DNA from: an uncultured Duncaniella sp.
GTDB taxonomy: Bacteria; Bacteroidota; Bacteroidia; Bacteroidales; Muribaculaceae
Length of the DNA stretch: 64,000 nt
Direction of reading: 5' to 3'
Assembly (NCBI GenBank): GCA_910587515.1
Contig: CAJULW010000002.1
Span: forward strand, 10,564 to 74,563
Under the pieces are notes generated by a model. The model did no database searches, was not told where the DNA came from, and saw nothing but the letters and a program-made list of their open reading frames with translations. How positions within the stretch are numbered: the stretch's first letter is position 1; every line of letters starts with the position of its first letter. A program made the translations under genes and the position numbers. Below, in pieces: positions 1-9,102 of the stretch.

Positions 1-1641
1 GTATGTCAAATACAGATAATTGGTCTGCGCGGGATATTCGGCCGCAAGTGTGTCGATCTGCTTGACAACAGGCAAAATCCCAAGCTCCTTACGTATGGCG
101 CGAACTCGTAGATTGGCGTCCTCGGCTTTGTCCATATTATCTTTAAGGACCTCACGTGCCACCTGAAAGTCACTGAATCCCTGTTCTTTTGCCTGACGAA
201 GCAGGTCTGCGGGAACAGCCTCAAGTTCATTGAATTCCTGGAGCTCCTTAGCCGTGTTCATGATATTCTGGAGCTTATAGAGGAACCATTTATCAATTTT
301 GGTCAGCTCATGGATACGGTCTACGCTATAACCCTTACGCATAGCCTTCGATATCACGAAAATACGTTTGTCGGTAGGCTCTTTAAGAGATCTGTCTATA
401 TCTTCGACCTTTATTTCTTTATTGCCCACGAATCCGTGCATTCCCTGCCCTATCATACGGAGACCTTTCTGGATCACTTCCTCGAAAGTGCGTCCTATGG
501 CCATAACTTCACCGACAGATTTCATCGACGAACCGATCTCACGACGGACATTATGGAACTTGCCAAGATCCCAACGCGGTATCTTGCAGACGATATAGTC
601 AAGCGCGGGTTCAAAGAAAGCGGAGGTCTCCTTTGTCACGGAGTTTTTCAGGTCGAAAAGTCCATATCCGAGACCGAGTTTCGCTGCCACGAATGCCAAT
701 GGATAGCCGGTAGCTTTCGACGCAAGGGCTGACGAACGGCTCAAACGGGCGTTGACCTCGATCACCCTATAGTCCATGGACTGCGGGTCGAACGCATACT
801 GGACGTTACATTCCCCCACTATGCCTATATGACGTATGATTTTGATCGCAAGTTTGCGCAGCCAGTGATAATCTTCGTTTGAAAGCGTCTGTGACGGAGC
901 GACGACGATCGACTCTCCGGTATGGATGCCGAGAGGGTCGAAGTTTTCCATATTGCAGACGGTGATACAGTTGTCGAAACGGTCGCGCACGACTTCATAT
1001 TCAACCTCTTTCCATCCTTTGAGAGACTTTTCGACAAGAACCTGCGGAGAAAAAGCGAGGGCCTTCTCAACGAGCGAGACAAGTTCCTCTTCATTGTCGC
1101 AGAATCCGCTTCCAAGTCCACCGAGAGCATAGGCCGCACGCACGATGACCGGATAGCCGAGCGTAGCCGCAGCCTGCTTGGCAGCATCTATGGAATTGAC
1201 AGCCTCACTCTTGATAGTGCGAACGTCAATCTCATCAAGTTTTTTGACAAACAGTTCACGGTCCTCCGTATCCATGATTGCCTGTACGGGAGTGCCAAGC
1301 ACCTCGACACCATATTTTTCAAGGATACCAGAGCGATACAATTCGACACCGCAGTTGAGGGCTGTCTGACCACCAAAAGCGAGAAGAATACCATCTGGTT
1401 TTTCTTTGCGGATCACTTTCTCTACGAAATATGGTGTGACCGGAAGAAAATATATTTTATCGGCAAATCCATCTGATGTCTGGACTGTCGCAATATTCGG
1501 GTTGATGAGGACAGTGGTTATCCCTTCCTCCTTCATTGCCTTCAAAGCCTGCGATCCGGAATAGTCAAACTCTCCGGCCTCACCGATTTTCAACGCGCCG
1601 CTACCAAGCAGCAATACTTTCTTGATGTTCTCGTTACGCAT
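1..1641 (-). CDS. carB: Carbamoyl-phosphate synthase large subunit, N-terminal half (cut by window edge)
   Basis: Makes carbamoyl phosphate from ammonia, bicarbonate and two ATP, for pyrimidine and arginine synthesis, using ammonia delivered by CarA. The reading frame opens at an ATG at 1641 and stays open to base 1, giving 547 codons, about half of the usual ~1070 residues. The start reads MRNENIKKVLLLGSGALKIG, followed by EAGEFDYSGSQA and GGQTALNCGVEL, typical of the first ATP-grasp (carboxyphosphate) half. At the window edge the frame encodes AAEYPAQTNYLYLTY, matching the start of the second half. It lies 26 bp downstream of carA on the same strand, so the two are surely co-transcribed. 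No disruption is seen. Confidence 0.96.
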   Translation of the reverse strand, partial: MRNENIKKVLLLGSGALKIGEAGEFDYSGSQALKAMKEEGITTVLINPNIATVQTSDGFADKIYFLPVTPYFVEKVIRKEKPDGILLAFGGQTALNCGVELYRSGILEKYGVEVLGTPVQAIMDTEDRELFVKKLDEIDVRTIKSEAVNSIDAAKQAAATLGYPVIVRAAYALGGLGSGFCDNEEELVSLVEKALAFSPQVLVEKSLKGWKEVEYEVVRDRFDNCITVCNMENFDPLGIHTGESIVVAPSQTLSNEDYHWLRKLAIKIIRHIGIVGECNVQYAFDPQSMDYRVIEVNARLSRSSALASKATGYPLAFVAAKLGLGYGLFDLKNSVTKETSAFFEPALDYIVCKIPRWDLGKFHNVRREIGSSMKSVGEVMAIGRTFEEVIQKGLRMIGQGMHGFVGNKEIKVEDIDRSLKEPTDKRIFVISKAMRKGYSVDRIHELTKIDKWFLYKLQNIMNTAKELQEFNELEAVPADLLRQAKEQGFSDFQVAREVLKDNMDKAEDANLRVRAIRKELGILPVVKQIDTLAAEYPAQTNYLYLTY

Positions 1642-1667
1642 GATGAAAGATATATGTGTAGGGATAT

Positions 1668-2738
1668 TTACAGCATGTTAATAAATTCGTCGAAAAGAAA
1701 CTCCGTGTCCTTCGGTCCAGAACTTGCTTCCGGATGGAACTGGGCGGAGAAAAACGGCTTTGACTTGTGGCGTATCCCCTCGTTGGTTCCGTCGTTCATA
1801 TTGACAAACAACGGTTCCCAATCAGCAGGCAACGTTTCATTGTCAACCGCAAAGCCATGATTCTGTGATGTTATGAAACAATTTTCCGTTCCCACGCGAC
1901 GCACCGGTTGATTGTGGCTGCGATGACCGTATTTAAGTTTATACGTCCTGGCTCCAGCGGCTTTTGCAAGAAGCTGATTACCCATACATATACCGCAAAT
2001 GGGTTTCCCTATCTCCATTGCCTTACGCAAAAGCACGACAGTCTCCTCTGCCATATCGGGATTACCCGGACCATTAGAAATGAACAATCCGTCATAGGGA
2101 ATAGAAGTGAAATCATAATTCCACGGAACACGGACAACCTTGACCCCTCTGCGTGTAAGACATCGTATTATATTGTGCTTAACACCACAGTCAACGAGCA
2201 CTACCGTTTTTTGTCCCTCACCGTGATATTCGACATCCTTGCAACTGACTTTTCCTACAAGGTTCTCACGATTGGGATCATAAAAATCGACATCGTCACA
2301 ACCGTCGATGATAATCTTCCCGAGCATCGATCCGTGTTCGCGGAGATGCTTGGTCAATTGACGCGTGTCGATGCCATAAATTCCGGGGATTTTTTCTTCA
2401 TTAAGCCATTGTGACAACGAACGATCCGCCTGCCAATGGGAGTGGTCGTATGAATAGTCCTGGGCCACTATGGCGCGGCAATGGATATGATCGCTTTCAT
2501 AATATTCGCTGACATCGTCTTTCTCCCGACACGGAGGCACACCATAGTTGCCGAGAATCGGATAGGTGGTTACAAGAATCTGGCCTTCGTATGAGGGGTC
2601 GGTAAGACTTTCAGGATAGCCGGTCATTGCGGTATTGAAGACTACCTCACCAGCTGTCGAGGCTTCATAGCCAAATGATTTTCCTTCAAAGGAGGTGCCG
2701 TCTTCAAGAAGGAGGACGGCGCGCTTAAACTGTCGCAT
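1668..2738 (-). CDS. carA: Carbamoyl-phosphate synthase small (glutaminase) subunit
   Basis: Hydrolyses glutamine and channels ammonia to CarB. It has 356 residues, close to the family norm. The N-terminal CarA domain carries EVVFNTAMTGYPESLTDPSY (residues 31-50). The class I amidotransferase domain has the nucleophile Cys251 in GICMGNQ (many homologues read GICLGHQ) and the His335/Glu337 pair in FHPEAS. SNGPGNP (221-227) forms the oxyanion region. It is first in a carA-carB operon. A -7-like promoter element lies about 50 bp upstream at 2786-2793. The gene appears intact. Confidence 0.97.
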   Translation of the reverse strand: MRQFKRAVLLLEDGTSFEGKSFGYEASTAGEVVFNTAMTGYPESLTDPSYEGQILVTTYPILGNYGVPPCREKDDVSEYYESDHIHCRAIVAQDYSYDHSHWQADRSLSQWLNEEKIPGIYGIDTRQLTKHLREHGSMLGKIIIDGCDDVDFYDPNRENLVGKVSCKDVEYHGEGQKTVVLVDCGVKHNIIRCLTRRGVKVVRVPWNYDFTSIPYDGLFISNGPGNPDMAEETVVLLRKAMEIGKPICGICMGNQLLAKAAGARTYKLKYGHRSHNQPVRRVGTENCFITSQNHGFAVDNETLPADWEPLFVNMNDGTNEGIRHKSKPFFSAQFHPEASSGPKDTEFLFDEFINML

Positions 2739-2785
2739 GCGGTGTATTGGATTATGAAGTTAAATCGGGGTGCACTTCCCCGATG

Positions 2786-2793
2786 CAAAGTTA
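2786..2793 (-). promoter_or_regulatory. Candidate promoter -7 element of carA
   Basis: On the minus strand this reads TAACTTTG, matching the Bacteroidota -7 consensus TAnnTTTG, 48 bp before the carA ATG. No good TTTG -33 element is seen at the usual distance. A short hairpin (ATCGGGG at 2764-2770, CCCCGAT at 2778-2784) lies just downstream in the leader. Confidence 0.4.
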
Positions 2794-2869
2794 CGACTTT
2801 TTTAGCATATTACCCGTCCCATCTCCACAAATTTCATACGTGTATCGCAAACGCTTTTGTCAAAAACAA

Positions 2870-2897
2870 GCGCACTTCCCGTTTTTGGGAAGCGCGC
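2870..2897 (-). terminator. Rho-independent terminator of the 818-residue lipoprotein gene
   Basis: An inverted repeat (GCGC-A-CTTCCC, loop GTTTTT, GGGAAG-CGCGC) lies 30 bp past the lipoprotein stop codon. On the minus strand it is followed by a T-rich tail (TTGTTTTTG). It separates that gene from carA. Confidence 0.6.
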
Positions 2898-2928
2898 CTA
2901 TTACGATTATCCGCCAATCCGATCCGCA

Positions 2929-5385
2929 TTAACGGTTTTTCCACGCATAGACATGAACTTTAGCAAGACCGTAAGCTACATATATATAACCGTCTTCGTT
3001 AAGAGACACATAGTTGGCCGAGGCTTTGCCGACATTGCGAGTACGTGTCACGAACGAAAGGTCTTTTTTATCAAGCACAATCAAACCAGCGCCTCCGTGA
3101 GCCACGTAGACATATCTGTCATCGACAGCAAGGCCGTTGGCACAATAAGAATCCCGTTCTTTAAGCGACGGTTCCCAACCACAGAGAGCATCCGAAGAAA
3201 GTCCGGCAAGGCGGAAAGAGGCCGTTTCGGTAAGCGCAGAGCCGGAAAGAGAGAAACGCTTGACGCCTGCTTTCCCAAGGCATATCCAGATGTCATTGCC
3301 TTCTATCGCTATCACATTTTTACCGTCCACCGGAGAAAGGGCGACATCATTGACTATGTGTGTAGCGACAACGTTTTCATATCTCACATCCGATGATGAG
3401 TATACTTTTATCGAAGCGTTTGCAGTATTAGCGGCATTGTCACGGTTTATCAGAGAAAGCATGGCCACGTTTATTCCATCCGTCGCTATATGTTTGCCTG
3501 ATTTTCGGCCGTCTCGTTCCCACGGAAGAAGCGGCTCAGAGGCTGACGGATCGAATGTCCATGAGGCCAATCGGGCGACCGGTGATATTTTGCTACCCGA
3601 ACCACCGAAATGAGCGATGTCAAATGTCTCAAATCCGGCCACGGATGCCACTTGATAATACCCACCGTTACGTATCAGACAATTGCCCGAACCTCCATTT
3701 GAAATATGCACCACACCGGCTTCATCTTTAAAACTTTGATTGTAGAGCGTGAGCAAATTGAGTGTCGCAGAGTTGGACGAAGGAAAGAAACCGTTATCAC
3801 AATTGACCCAACCAAGGATACCGCCTTTCTTAGGATGGTCTCCGACAACCATCAGTCTGCCATCGTCAAAAATCACATGATTAAAATCGATCTCTCCCGT
3901 AGCGTCATTTTCAATAGACGTCTCAAGATAGGCATTGAGTGAGACATTGCCACCATCGACAGTAGCATGTTCGATACAACCATGGAAACCGGCTCCCTGG
4001 GTATGCCAAGAGATATATGCGTTTTTTCCAATAGTAAAAACAGAGGTAGCCGAAATCGGGTGTCCGTGCTCAGGGCCGTCAAGCGAACCTATGTTTTCAA
4101 TTTCCGGAACCGGATCTGGGTCCGGTTCTTCCGGGTCGACAACTTCGAACGGTGCACATGTATCTTCTCCAGGATTAAGCTCATATTCGATATCAGCATT
4201 GACATGACAACTTTCACTGAAGATAAGATCATCCTTGTCCTGCGCGCCTTCAAAAGAATCATATTTGACAGCCACATCCGTAAATGTCGGAATAAGATCC
4301 GTCATATTGACAAGAATATTTTTTGTCTCTACCATAGCGGCGCCACCGGCTTCAGCCCTTAAACTGATATTATCCGTATTGCGCAATACAAGATCAGACT
4401 CGGCATACATATAGCCTTTGTCACGCAAAACTATGTTAAGTTTTTCATTGTTGTCGCCTCCTGCAAGCTCTATTCTGGGAGCGGACACATAGCCAGCGGA
4501 AATTATCGAATTCATCCCTGTTATGTAGAGACTTTCATTAGCGACAACCTTACAACCGGCATACATTCGCCCGCCAACAAGACGTATAGACTTCGCCTCT
4601 ATCGAGCCATTGGCATAAAAGTCACCGAGAAGTTCAATCGCCCCTCCGGCAACCACTATATCGTCGTCTGCAAACACGCGACCGGATGTAAATACCTGAC
4701 CCTCGTTACCGGCACGCACAATCTTGCCTCCATGATGAATATACAGGTCCGTTTGCCCCTGCAAAGGTGCACTCATACTGAGTTCCGCCCCATCCATTAC
4801 ATGATATGCCACTCTTTCATTCTGACCGGTAGAAGCCAGGACTTTTCCATCAATCCAATAATGGATATTCGCTACTTCCACATCTTTGGTCCAGCCCGGT
4901 GTTTCTCCCCAAGGACAATTATACACGAACCTAATTTTGGCAGGAAGACCCGTCTGCGTATAATCACCTGCGGACACAAGCACATCAATCCGATCCGTAG
5001 CAGACGGCAACATGAAACTCTCTTCCGGTGTCCCGGACGGCACCTCGACAACGCAATAATAAGGATTAAAACCGGGAGCGATCTTCAACATTCCGTCCAA
5101 TGAAGGAACAGAAAAATCAACATCTCCAAAAAAATCATCGACCACTCCACGTGAATCCTTATTGTTTTTAGAATTGCTGTATGTTTTTGCCAACGCCGGA
5201 TTGTTTTTCACAAGCAAACAGACATCAGAAGATTCTTGATCTTGACCGGAATTTCCTTCATTCCCACCGGCATCCGACAGTTCGTCACTACACCCCGATA
5301 CCACCGCGAGAGCGCAGAACATGAGTCCAAACCCAAAATTTCTGTGCAGATTCAGCCAATGAAAATTAATATTAGAGATTTTCAT
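2929..5385 (-). CDS. Large surface lipoprotein with beta-helix-like and beta-propeller-like halves, unknown function
   Basis: Function not recognised. A signal peptide ends in the lipobox VVSGC with lipidated Cys32. It is followed by an acidic stretch (SDELSDAGGNEG) that resembles the Bacteroidota lipoprotein export signal, so cell-surface exposure is likely. Residues ~165-340 are short repeating beta strands (for example GGAIELLGDFYANGSIEAKS), resembling bactofilin or polymer-forming beta-helices. A proline/acid linker (EEPDPDPVPE, around residue 415) leads to a C-terminal ~400-residue beta-rich half. Its repeats such as YVYVAHGGAGLIVLD and YIYVAYGLAKVHVYAW suggest a propeller. It stands alone: a terminator lies downstream and a promoter upstream. 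A role in adhesion or glycan binding is speculation. Confidence 0.85.
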   Translation of the reverse strand: MKISNINFHWLNLHRNFGFGLMFCALAVVSGCSDELSDAGGNEGNSGQDQESSDVCLLVKNNPALAKTYSNSKNNKDSRGVVDDFFGDVDFSVPSLDGMLKIAPGFNPYYCVVEVPSGTPEESFMLPSATDRIDVLVSAGDYTQTGLPAKIRFVYNCPWGETPGWTKDVEVANIHYWIDGKVLASTGQNERVAYHVMDGAELSMSAPLQGQTDLYIHHGGKIVRAGNEGQVFTSGRVFADDDIVVAGGAIELLGDFYANGSIEAKSIRLVGGRMYAGCKVVANESLYITGMNSIISAGYVSAPRIELAGGDNNEKLNIVLRDKGYMYAESDLVLRNTDNISLRAEAGGAAMVETKNILVNMTDLIPTFTDVAVKYDSFEGAQDKDDLIFSESCHVNADIEYELNPGEDTCAPFEVVDPEEPDPDPVPEIENIGSLDGPEHGHPISATSVFTIGKNAYISWHTQGAGFHGCIEHATVDGGNVSLNAYLETSIENDATGEIDFNHVIFDDGRLMVVGDHPKKGGILGWVNCDNGFFPSSNSATLNLLTLYNQSFKDEAGVVHISNGGSGNCLIRNGGYYQVASVAGFETFDIAHFGGSGSKISPVARLASWTFDPSASEPLLPWERDGRKSGKHIATDGINVAMLSLINRDNAANTANASIKVYSSSDVRYENVVATHIVNDVALSPVDGKNVIAIEGNDIWICLGKAGVKRFSLSGSALTETASFRLAGLSSDALCGWEPSLKERDSYCANGLAVDDRYVYVAHGGAGLIVLDKKDLSFVTRTRNVGKASANYVSLNEDGYIYVAYGLAKVHVYAWKNR

Positions 5386-5476
5386 ATTTCCAACTGATGA
5401 ATTTAAGTATAGATTTTTTTATTTACCAGGTTAAATAGAGTCGTTTTCGCATTGAAAAAGTCAACTGATTCATCTG

Positions 5477-5507
5477 CAAAGATATGTCTTTTTTCACAAT
5501 ACCCAAT
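5477..5507 (-). promoter_or_regulatory. Candidate promoter of the lipoprotein gene
   Basis: On the minus strand, TATCTTTG (5484-5477) matches the -7 consensus TAnnTTTG. An ATTG occurs 19 bp upstream in place of TTTG. The start codon is about 90 bp downstream. Confidence 0.42.
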
Positions 5508-5605
5508 ACAAATACCCATAAATTAACATATTACGAAAATCTAATAATAAAATAAGCATAACATCCATTTGAGTACACACCAACCAACAATCGCACTATA
5601 AAACG

Positions 5606-5642
5606 AATGCCGAAGAAGGCAAAATCAGTCTTCCCCGGCATT
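5606..5642 (-). terminator. Hairpin terminator downstream of the RelA/SpoT gene
   Basis: AATGCCG pairs with CGGCATT around an inner GAAG/CTTC pairing, 38 bp after the stop codon of the alarmone gene. On the minus strand the stem is followed by CGTTTTATAG, a weak T tail. Confidence 0.5.
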
Positions 5643-5680
5643 TATTTAATATTTTTTAACTCTCAATCCGTATATAACCC

Positions 5681-7945
5681 CTATCGAACTCTATCCGCCT
5701 TACGGACTCCATCGATACGCAGCATCTTGCGGCACAATTCATCTACAGTCGCAGTATTGGAAACAAGAACTCCGAGATCGCAAGTGAACACTTCTTTCTC
5801 GGCCTCAATATTGAGATTCCTTATATCAATGTTAAGAGCTGTGGATATCATACGGGTCAATTCCTGTAAAATTCCGTGACGGTCAATGCCCTCTATACGG
5901 ACATTCGCAAGAAAACTGCCTGTAATCTCGTCCCAGCGCGTGGCAAGAATACGAGGTCCGTAACTCGCTTTCAACGCTTGCGCTCGCGGACATGTAAGGG
6001 CGTGAACCTCCACAGATCCATCATCGGTTATAAATCCCATCACCTCGTCGCCCGGAATCGGACGACAACACTCCGCAAAAGCGAAATTACTTTCCTTTTC
6101 ATTGAATTTCAGCACATAGGTCTCTTTCGTATTGATCTCCGGCTTTTTCACGGATGGTTTCTGGACAGGATCGGCCGAATTCAACAACCTTCGGGCACGG
6201 TCTGCTTTATTGTCTCCACCGAATCCAAGCCTGAAAAGACGCGACACCAACGAACGCGCGCCACGTGAAGTGTTCACATTAAGATAATCGTCAATCGATA
6301 CCTCTCCATTTCCGAGCTTAAGAAAAAGTTCCTCCCGCGACTGCACGTGATAGATCCCAAGAATCTTTGTCATCACGCTATTGTTGAGTATTATGTCGTT
6401 TTGCACCAAAAAATCGTCGAAAATCTTCTTGCCTTCTTCAATAAAGGGAAGCTGTATCTTTCGCAGCTCTTTTCGCAACCGGGTCTTGGCTTTGGCCGTA
6501 ACAAGAAAATTCATCCACTCGGCTTTCGGTGACTGCGACTGGGAGGTCAGGACTTCAACCTGGTCACCGGACGACAGGCGGTGTGACAAGGGAACAAGTT
6601 TATGATTAACTTTACCGGCTATACAATGCATCCCGATTTCAGAATGAAGCGAAAATGCGACATCGAGAACGGTCGCACCAGCAGGAAGTGTAACCAACTC
6701 GCCCTTCGGTGTGAACACCACGATCTCCGTGGCAAAAAGATTCAGCTTCAATGTATCAAGGAAATCTATCGCGTTAGGTGTCGGATCATCGAGAATATCT
6801 TTGATCGTTTTCAGCCAAACATTAAGTTCGCTTTCTTCCTCATGCTCCCCTATCTTGTATTTCCAATGTGCAGCGAATCCTTTCTCAGCGATCTCGTCCA
6901 TCCTCCTGCTGCGTATCTGCACCTCTATCCAATTACCATCCGGCCCCATCAGAGTCACATGCAGAGCCTGATATCCGTTAGCCTTAGGATTGGCTATCCA
7001 GTCGCGCGTTCGGTCGGGATGCGGACGGTAGAGATCGGTAAGAGCCACATAAATCCTGTAGCACATCTCCTTTTCTGAAACACCTTCGGGTGTATCAAAA
7101 ATAATACGCATAGCATAGAGGTCATATACTTCTTCGAACGGAATATGCTTCGTATCCATCTTACGCCAAATGGAGTACACCGACTTTAAACGGGCCTTGG
7201 CCTCGTAGTTCAATCCCATTGCGTCCAGACGCTTTAGGATCGGAGTCGCGAAATCGTTATAAACCATTTCGCGTCCGGCCTCACTCTGACGGATAAGCCT
7301 GGTGATACGCTCGTATTCACCTGGATGTTCATATTTAAAACTCAAATCCTCAAGCTCGGTCTTTATAGCGAAAAGTCCGAGCCGATGAGCCAACGGAGCA
7401 TATATATATAATGTCTCGCCTGCGATCTTGTACTGCTTGTTTGGAGCCATAGAGCCGAGAGTCCGCATATTGTGAAGACGGTCAGCCATCTTTATGAGCA
7501 CCACCCGGATATCTTCGCTCATTGTAAGCAGCAGTTTACGAAAATTCTCAGCCTGAGCCGAAGCTTTATCTCCGAAAATGCCTCCCGAAATCTTCGTAAG
7601 CCCCTCGACTATCCGGGCTATCTTCCGTCCGAAATGCTGCTCTATATCATCTACAGTATATTCCGTATCTTCCACGACATCATGGAGAAGAGCCGCACAT
7701 ATAGAAGTGGATCCGAGCCCTATCTCCTGCGACGCTATTTTAGCCACCGCTATCGGATGTATGATATATGGCTCGCCCGAACGCCTGCGCACCCCTTTAT
7801 GGGCCTCTTTTGCAAAACGGAAGGCGCGGTTTATTATTTCAACCTTCTTTCTGTGGTTGCTCGCGAGATATCCGTCAAGAAGATCACGGAATTGATCCTC
7901 TACATACCGATCTTCTTCTTCGGGGCTGAGATTGTATTGTTCCAT
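5681..7945 (-). CDS. rsh: RelA/SpoT-type (p)ppGpp synthetase/hydrolase
   Basis: Controls the stringent-response alarmones ppGpp and pppGpp. It is a long RSH protein of 754 residues. The N-terminal HD hydrolase domain keeps its metal ligands (His63, then His88-Asp89 in ALLHDVVEDT, and Asp in KMADRLHNM), so hydrolysis should be active. The synthetase domain (~residues 230-390) has SVYSIWRKMD, ANPKANGYQALH and EVQIRSRRMDEIAEKG. A TGS domain follows (~410-470, VFTPKGELVTLPAGATVLD), and a C-terminal ACT domain ends near 750. Both catalytic halves look complete, so it is probably bifunctional. It is last in the minus-strand group rbfA-permease-manC-rsh, 35 bp after the guanylyltransferase gene. Whether a second RSH exists elsewhere cannot be seen here. 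Confidence 0.95.
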   Translation of the reverse strand: MEQYNLSPEEEDRYVEDQFRDLLDGYLASNHRKKVEIINRAFRFAKEAHKGVRRRSGEPYIIHPIAVAKIASQEIGLGSTSICAALLHDVVEDTEYTVDDIEQHFGRKIARIVEGLTKISGGIFGDKASAQAENFRKLLLTMSEDIRVVLIKMADRLHNMRTLGSMAPNKQYKIAGETLYIYAPLAHRLGLFAIKTELEDLSFKYEHPGEYERITRLIRQSEAGREMVYNDFATPILKRLDAMGLNYEAKARLKSVYSIWRKMDTKHIPFEEVYDLYAMRIIFDTPEGVSEKEMCYRIYVALTDLYRPHPDRTRDWIANPKANGYQALHVTLMGPDGNWIEVQIRSRRMDEIAEKGFAAHWKYKIGEHEEESELNVWLKTIKDILDDPTPNAIDFLDTLKLNLFATEIVVFTPKGELVTLPAGATVLDVAFSLHSEIGMHCIAGKVNHKLVPLSHRLSSGDQVEVLTSQSQSPKAEWMNFLVTAKAKTRLRKELRKIQLPFIEEGKKIFDDFLVQNDIILNNSVMTKILGIYHVQSREELFLKLGNGEVSIDDYLNVNTSRGARSLVSRLFRLGFGGDNKADRARRLLNSADPVQKPSVKKPEINTKETYVLKFNEKESNFAFAECCRPIPGDEVMGFITDDGSVEVHALTCPRAQALKASYGPRILATRWDEITGSFLANVRIEGIDRHGILQELTRMISTALNIDIRNLNIEAEKEVFTCDLGVLVSNTATVDELCRKMLRIDGVRKADRVR

Positions 7946-7980
7946 GGCTTAGGGAGATGGCGGTTAATAATTCTGACAGG

Positions 7981-9069
7981 CTATAGGTACTGCTCCTTAT
8001 AAGCTATACGGACATCGTTGACCATCTGTTTGATCCGCTGCTCTTCCGATTTCGGACAGATAAGCAGTACGTCTCCGGCATCGGCAACTATATAATCTTT
8101 CAAACCATGCGCCACTACAAGTTTATCCGCCTCACGGACAGCAAAAATGCTCCCGCTGCTTTCATACGCGAGCACCCGACACTGCGTCACGTTGCCTTCC
8201 TGATTTTTCGGTGAATTGTCATAGAGCGCACTCCAGGTTCCAAGATCGTTCCATCCGAAATTCACACATTCGACATATACGTTGTCCGCTTTCTCCATGA
8301 CGGCATAGTCAATCGAGTTAGGCGGACACGACATAAAGTTCGCCTCGATAAATTCCGTCTCGCGAGGTGTGGCAAACAACTCTGCGCCACGGTCAAAAAG
8401 CGATGTAAGATCCGGATCGTATTTTCGCAAAGCGTCTATGATGGATGAAGCACGCCAAAGAAAGATGCCTGAATTCCAGAAAAATTCACCGCTATCAAGA
8501 AAAACCTTGGCAAGTTCAAGATTGGGTTTTTCCGTAAAAGTCTTGACTTTTAGTATCCCAGGTTCCGCCTCCTTACCGATCTGTATGTATCCATATCCAG
8601 TCTCCGGTCGCGTAGGGGTGATCCCTAGCGTAAGCAAGGCGTCATTATTTTCCACAAATTCAAATCCGCGTCTGACACAATCTTCAAAAATTCCTTCCCG
8701 AGTTATCAGATGGTCACTTGGGTTGACTATTATCGAGGCTTGAGGATCGATAGCCGCTATATGGTATGCCGCCCACGCTATACATGGCGCGGTGTTTCGC
8801 CTGGCCGGCTCAAGCAATATATTGGACGGAAGGACTTCCGGCAACTGCTCGCGTATAAGAGACGCGTACTTCTCGTTCGTCACCACCAAGACATTCTCTT
8901 TCGGAACCATAGGGAGTATACGGTCGTAGGACATCTGCAGAAGCGAACGCCCTGTGCCGAGAAAGTCAATGAACTGCTTGGGACAGTTCTCACGTGAATA
9001 GGGCCAAAAGCGACTTCCTACGCCTCCGCACATGATTACACAATACCGATGGGATGTCTGATCTGTCAT
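7981..9069 (-). CDS. manC: Mannose-1-phosphate guanylyltransferase
   Basis: Makes GDP-mannose from mannose-1-phosphate and GTP, feeding fucose and mannose glycan synthesis. The protein has 362 residues. The nucleotidyl-transfer signature is clear near the N terminus: MCGGVGSRFWPYSREN followed by CPKQF. LLEPARRNTAPCIAWAA, NPSDHLI and TEKPN are further family motifs. The length shows the single-domain form; the C-terminal phosphomannose isomerase domain of the longer enzymes is absent. It lies between the permease gene (33 bp upstream) and the RelA/SpoT gene (35 bp downstream). Confidence 0.93.
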   Translation of the reverse strand: MTDQTSHRYCVIMCGGVGSRFWPYSRENCPKQFIDFLGTGRSLLQMSYDRILPMVPKENVLVVTNEKYASLIREQLPEVLPSNILLEPARRNTAPCIAWAAYHIAAIDPQASIIVNPSDHLITREGIFEDCVRRGFEFVENNDALLTLGITPTRPETGYGYIQIGKEAEPGILKVKTFTEKPNLELAKVFLDSGEFFWNSGIFLWRASSIIDALRKYDPDLTSLFDRGAELFATPRETEFIEANFMSCPPNSIDYAVMEKADNVYVECVNFGWNDLGTWSALYDNSPKNQEGNVTQCRVLAYESSGSIFAVREADKLVVAHGLKDYIVADAGDVLLICPKSEEQRIKQMVNDVRIAYKEQYL

Positions 9070-9102
9070 AGTATGGATGTATTATAATGAATGATATTGT
9101 TT

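Noticed and set aside
310..732. Open frames on the plus strand across carB
   Set aside because: They are antisense to the conserved carB coding sequence and show no protein-family features.
2764..2784. Short hairpin in the carA leader as a PyrR-type or riboswitch element
   Set aside because: The 7-bp stem overlaps the likely transcription start, and no larger conserved fold is seen.
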